Origin: Musa acuminata AAA Group
Taxonomy: Eukaryota > Streptophyta > Magnoliopsida > Zingiberales > Musaceae
Direction: 5' to 3'
DNA length: 64,000 nucleotides
NCBI RefSeq assembly: GCF_036884655.1
Contig: NC_088339.1
Coordinates: 20,283,501 to 20,347,500 of the forward strand
The first letter of the stretch is position 1; each line of letters begins with the position of its first letter. The position numbers and the translations under genes were made by a program. The notes below the pieces were generated by a model that worked only from the letters and a program-made list of their open reading frames with translations, made no database searches and was not told the origin of the DNA. This document shows positions 60,401 through 64,000 of the stretch, one piece after another.

Positions 60401-61547
60401 TATGAGTTGCTGAAGCCCAAACATTCCACACGATCCAAATCAATCCATGCGAAAGCTGCAAAAAGGCTTTTGCTTCTCCTTCAGCAACTTCAATCGCCTT
60501 CACCCCTTTTTCTGTATCATTTGCATGGAGAAGTCTCTCCTTCTTCCTTTCACCCTTCCCGGTCTCAACTACTAGCATTTTGGAATCACTCTACTTCCAA
60601 CCTCCAGCAAACTGTCGTGCTACCATGGATGAACCCTAAATCCTTTATCACATGTCTGTATGGAGCTGGCTAAGTTGTTCATCTTTATCTATGAAGTCTT
60701 TTGTCTAGTTATGTTTGTGCACCTAAGTTTACGCTTTTATAAAGTGAAGTTATAAGGAGATTGATCGTATTGCTAATGCAGAACCAGCTATGTCTGTGAA
60801 CTGTGATTGATGATAATTAACACACATGGAAAATCAGGCAAAATGATGCATGTGTAGATTACATTTTGATTGATGACATTGAAGTATCCGCTTATGTCCC
60901 ATTCAAAGAAAACTTTTTGGTTGATTGATTGACTCACCCATGGCATCTCAAAAGCACATGTACAGTATATTTGAATCAACAACTAACAACTAGTAAGCAA
61001 GGATTGTAAAAGAAAAAAAAGGGATTTGATTCTAGAAAGAAAACAATCCTTTTAAAATTTTATTCAATTTGTGGGATTTTGAGCAATTAGATCCAGTAAC
61101 TTGATAAGTCTGACTTAAGCTAATAATATTAGCTTGCTTCGTGTACGCGTAAACCTTTCTTATGCCTAACCCAGATTTATTTGACATCCTCATCATGCTC
61201 AATACTTTGTTTATCCTGCTCTCATTTTCGACATCCGATTCAATAGGATAATTGATACATCATTGATAAAAAATATATAAATATGAGGTAATAATAATAG
61301 ACTAATCTAACCCTGAGTACCTTCATAACTATCCTTTCATCAATACATATATATTTATATTTACAACAAATGAAGATAATTCCTTCTTGTATGAGCTGTT
61401 GCAATAATCATCTGTCTACGATACGATGTGTACAATCACTCTTGCTTATTATCTATCTCAAGCACATCTTCACATCCTCGTCTTCCTCATATACCATCAT
61501 GTACAATCCAGGAATATCTAACTCTCTTCAATTCAATCAGTCCATGA
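54431..61547. other. Region with exon-like islands but no recognised gene
   Basis: Islands with partial coding look occur at about 54950-55230, 55748-55972, 56140-56300, 57768-57795, 58060-58255, 58330-58567, 58750-58830 and 59323-59450 (followed by a GTAAGTTG donor), and a frame at 60407-60673. No island matches a family I know, and the frames change between them. They could be a diverged multi-exon gene, a non-coding transcript or a decayed gene. Repeated words around 59860-59990 (GACTTAAACTT.TAGATGAAAT, twice) indicate a small duplicated repeat. Confidence 0.3.
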
Positions 61548-62911
61548 TCATCCCATGGAGTTTGTGATCATAATCATTGCCATTGCCAACGCCTGATCCA
61601 TCCCAGGCTGCACCCTCAGAGTTAGAACATCCTTGTCAAGTAGCTTTTTTGCCATGGATCCATATTTCCTACTAACCTGTCAAAAGGAGACGAGGAAAGC
61701 TTAAGACTGTGATGGATCAAGATGTGGAGAGAACAGTTGGTACCTCGGCCACCAGTGTGTTTGCAGCAGACTGATAGATCTTGGAGCATTCCTTCTCGCG
61801 GGACCAGCTCATTCGATAACCTAATAATGGCTGGAATCCATCTTGGGTGAACATGGAGATGGTGCAGCTGTGGCTGCCCAAGTCCTTGGTTGCTTTGAAC
61901 AGTGGGCTTTGCTCTCTCACCATGTCTTCAACATCTTTGTCACCCTTGTAAGCCTCCCAACTCTCCTTCAAGTTCAGAATCTGTCAAACCATGGATGATG
62001 ATCAGATGCTTAGGTACCGTTAGGGATGTTAGGTGGTTTTTGGATTGGACCAAATTATATGGATGACGAAGAAATCAAGTATTGAAAGATTCTTCTATAA
62101 ATGTCTTATGTAAACCAAGGCTTTGGTAAGGATGTATACTAGAAAAAGACTTTTAGTGCTTCTAGGATTTTCTTGTATGAGATTTATACCAAAGTTTGTA
62201 CAAGGAAATTTTTGTTTAGATTTAGGTTAATAAACAAAAAAATTGATTCTTCTATGAATATCTTATGTATATTAAGACTCGGTAAGGACAACACGTATAA
62301 GAAAAAGACTTATAGTGCTATTAGGATTTTCTCGAGAGTATATGTTGAGAAAAAAATTCTTTACAATTTATAAAAGAAAGTGTACAAGGATATTTTAGTT
62401 TAGATTCTTCTTGTATAACAAAATAATAATAATTTTTCTTTGTAGACGTAGACATCTCATGTGTTTGCTATTTAAGGTTTGTGTTCCATTGTTGGTTCTA
62501 TGGTTTAATATTGTTGCTTCGAGTGTTGAATGCGGAAACTGAACGAGGAGGTGTCGGTTTGAATCAGATACCAATGACTGCAGGAAGAAGAAGAAGAAGA
62601 AGAAGAAGAAGAAGAAGAAGAAGAAGAAGAAGAAGAAATGTTGATGTCTTGAAGAACAAACACGCATGCATGTTTGATCTTTCTTTTTGTGGTTTTTAAG
62701 GCTGTATATATTCTGAGTAAGATGGATATGCTTATCTTTCTACTGTATGAATTGATCTTTCTACTGTATGATTTGATGTGGGCATGAGGAGGTGGCATCA
62801 ATAGAAGGGTAGATCAATGGGTTTGTCACTGTAAGATTGCTACTTCTCAGCTTGTCCATGTTTATGATGCTTGTCTTCATCATATGGACAGTGTAATCTT
62901 TCATTCTATAC

Positions 62912-62957
<46 letters not shown>

Positions 62958-63481
62958 CTTGGATATGTCAACATTAAGGAAACAGTGGTCGTGTTCATGA
63001 TGTGGGATAAAACATAAGTTTTCTAAAGTCCATGGAACCATCAGGTGAAAAATGGTGCACTCTAAAGGAGAAGACCGCTGTGTTTGTGAAAGCATTGATT
63101 GATGTCGCTGATGTTATGGATATCAAAAATTGGGAGTATGCATAAATCCTTTTTTGTGCTTCGCTCATTTTGTGAGTTTGGTCTTATTTCTCTATTTAAT
63201 AGGTCTACAGAAGTTACGAGTGTGTTGTTGGTGTTCCTACACATTATTGAAGTATGCATCATAATTTTGATCATCAAAATGATTTGGTTTTTAGGAAGAA
63301 GAAGAAGAAGAAGAAGAAGAAGAAGAAGAAGAAGAAGAAGAAGAAGAAGAAGAACAATTTTGCCATGTATATATATTACTGAGATCGCCTACTGCTCTCA
63401 TTTCATATCGTCAGATGAATCTCCCGATAAACCGACAACAGGCACTATTCAATCATGCACGGTCAGCTGATTTCAGTGGGG

Positions 63482-63514
<33 letters not shown>

Positions 63515-63845
63515 GGGTGACCTTGCGACAGCGGCGGACGGTGAGGAGGACATGGCCGGCGCAGTCCATGAGCACAGCCTGCTGCCGCCAGTTGTGGGCG
63601 TAGTTGTCGACGCGGAAGACCATGCGGCCGTCGGCGTCGTCGTAAACGGTGTAGCCGTGGCTGTTGAAGAGCAGCGACTTGCACCACACAGTGAGCCGCA
63701 CCGGCGCCGGCGAGCATAGCTCCGGGAAGAACGCCCCGCTTCTCCTCGTCGCCGCCCGTCTTCCACCATCACCCACCCGATCCTCCATCGCATTCTCCTC
63801 TTTCTTCTCCTTCTCGTTGTTGTTGCCTCCTTCGGTGGCCTCCAT
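61548..63845 (-). CDS. LURP-one-related protein (tubby C-like fold), 3 exons
   Basis: Exons (minus): 63522-63845, 61744-61980, 61548-61676, GT-AG, 690 bp, 229 aa. The N-terminus is Glu/Lys-rich (MEATEGGNNNEKEKKEE). The LOR domain begins with VRLTVWCKSLLFNSHGYTVY, DGRMVFRVDNYAHNW and VLMDCAGHVLLTVRRC. It continues in exon 2 with LKESWEAYKGD, SCTISMFTQDGFQPLLGYRM and SCEKECSKIYQSAANTL-type sequence (SREKECSKIYQS as read), and ends in exon 3 with DVLTLRVQPGMDQALAMAMIM. LOR proteins (DUF567) form a beta-barrel around a helix like tubby or phospholipid scramblase; Arabidopsis LURP1 is needed for basal defence to oomycetes. The biochemical role is not established. The first intron is 1.5 kb and full of microsatellites. 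Confidence 0.94.
62088..62400. repeat. Tandem duplication of about 160-bp units in LOR intron 1
   Basis: Two diverged units (starting near 62088 and 62247) share GATTCTTCTAT.AAT.TCTTATGTA, GGTAAGGA, AAGAAAAAGACTT.TAGTGCT, TAGGATTTTCT and GTACAAGGA.ATTTT.GTTTAGATT. They lie within the first intron of the LOR gene. Confidence 0.8.
62583..62638. repeat. (AAG)n microsatellite in LOR intron 1, site 1
   Basis: About 18 AAG/GAA units. The poly-Arg or poly-Ser/Phe open frames through it are artefacts. Confidence 0.95.
62911..62955. repeat. (AG)n microsatellite in LOR intron 1
   Basis: About 22 AG units with no visible interruption. Confidence 0.95.
63296..63354. repeat. (AAG)n microsatellite in LOR intron 1, site 2
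   Basis: About 19 AAG units, oriented as site 1 700 bp to the left. Confidence 0.95.
63478..63516. repeat. (AG)n tract adjoining the LOR exon 1 donor site
   Basis: A GA-rich run, read as a (CT)n pyrimidine tract in the transcript, begins only about five bases after the GTCACC splice donor of LOR exon 1. Length changes here would sit right next to the donor. Confidence 0.85.
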
Positions 63846-63986
63846 CAGCAGTCAATAATAGTAGTGGCGGACCTCGAACCAACCCCACCCCCACCCTTTT
63901 CTTATAACCTTTTCCTTGTAGTTGTAGTTGTAGTTGTCGTTGAGAGCATGCATGCCATTTCACTACTTTTTTTTACTTTCTTTCAT

Positions 63987-64000
63987 ATATATATATATAT
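63987..64000. repeat. (TA)n run at window edge
   Basis: An AT dinucleotide run begins at about 63985 and is cut by the window end, upstream of the LOR gene. Confidence 0.8.

Noticed and set aside
62395..62801. Poly-Arg, poly-Phe and poly-Ser frames
   Set aside because: Translations of the (AAG)n microsatellite. The same applies to 63099-63470 and to the Cys/Val and His/Thr frames at 28038-28357.

Overview
This is nuclear DNA of a flowering plant, most likely a monocot. The genes are split by GT-AG introns, one of them 5.7 kb long, and lie far apart in AT-rich DNA full of microsatellites, Ty1/copia elements and hAT-type miniature elements. The protein sequences and element types would fit a Zingiberales genome such as banana, but the species assignment is inference. 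No bacterial, organellar or CRISPR features were seen.

Five protein genes can be reconstructed. (1) 1395-3760 (-): cytosolic ribosomal protein eS4 (RPS4), 5 exons, 265 aa. (2) 23954-24301 (+): an intronless RALF peptide-hormone precursor, 115 aa. (3) 29082-45482 (-): a kinesin-13A, 12 exons, 792 aa, spread over 16.4 kb by introns carrying two hAT elements and a LINE relic. (4) 50624-54430 (+): the shared alpha subunit of protein farnesyltransferase/geranylgeranyltransferase-I, 5 exons, 332 aa. (5) 61548-63845 (-): a LURP-one-related (tubby-like fold) protein, 3 exons, 229 aa. For all five, the exon sums restore one open frame of the length expected for the family.

From 5.6 to 20.9 kb lies a nested stack of LTR retrotransposons. 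A decayed, 3'-truncated copia element on the + strand (A: 6365-20892) was hit by a complete 463-bp TRIM (6790-7252, 5-bp duplication) and by an almost intact copia element on the - strand (B: 7299-17514, two 1499-bp LTRs). B was then hit in its own leader by a solo LTR of the same family (14178-15675, 5-bp duplication). Element A begins at an abnormal junction where an LTR in the opposite orientation meets an inverted LTR terminus and primer-binding site. B's polyprotein is disabled by nonsense changes, a frameshift and catalytic-residue changes.

The five genes have unrelated housekeeping, signalling, cytoskeletal and prenylation roles and form no pathway; they are independent transcription units, as is normal in plants. 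Intergenic stretches (4-5.5, 21-23.9, 24.4-28.9, 46-50.4 and 54.5-61.5 kb) hold microsatellites, small tandem duplications, possible LTR fragments and unassigned exon-like islands. I found no convincing novel biological system. The most informative structures are the nested and inverted retrotransposon arrangement and the two intronic hAT-type elements with perfect 8-bp duplications.
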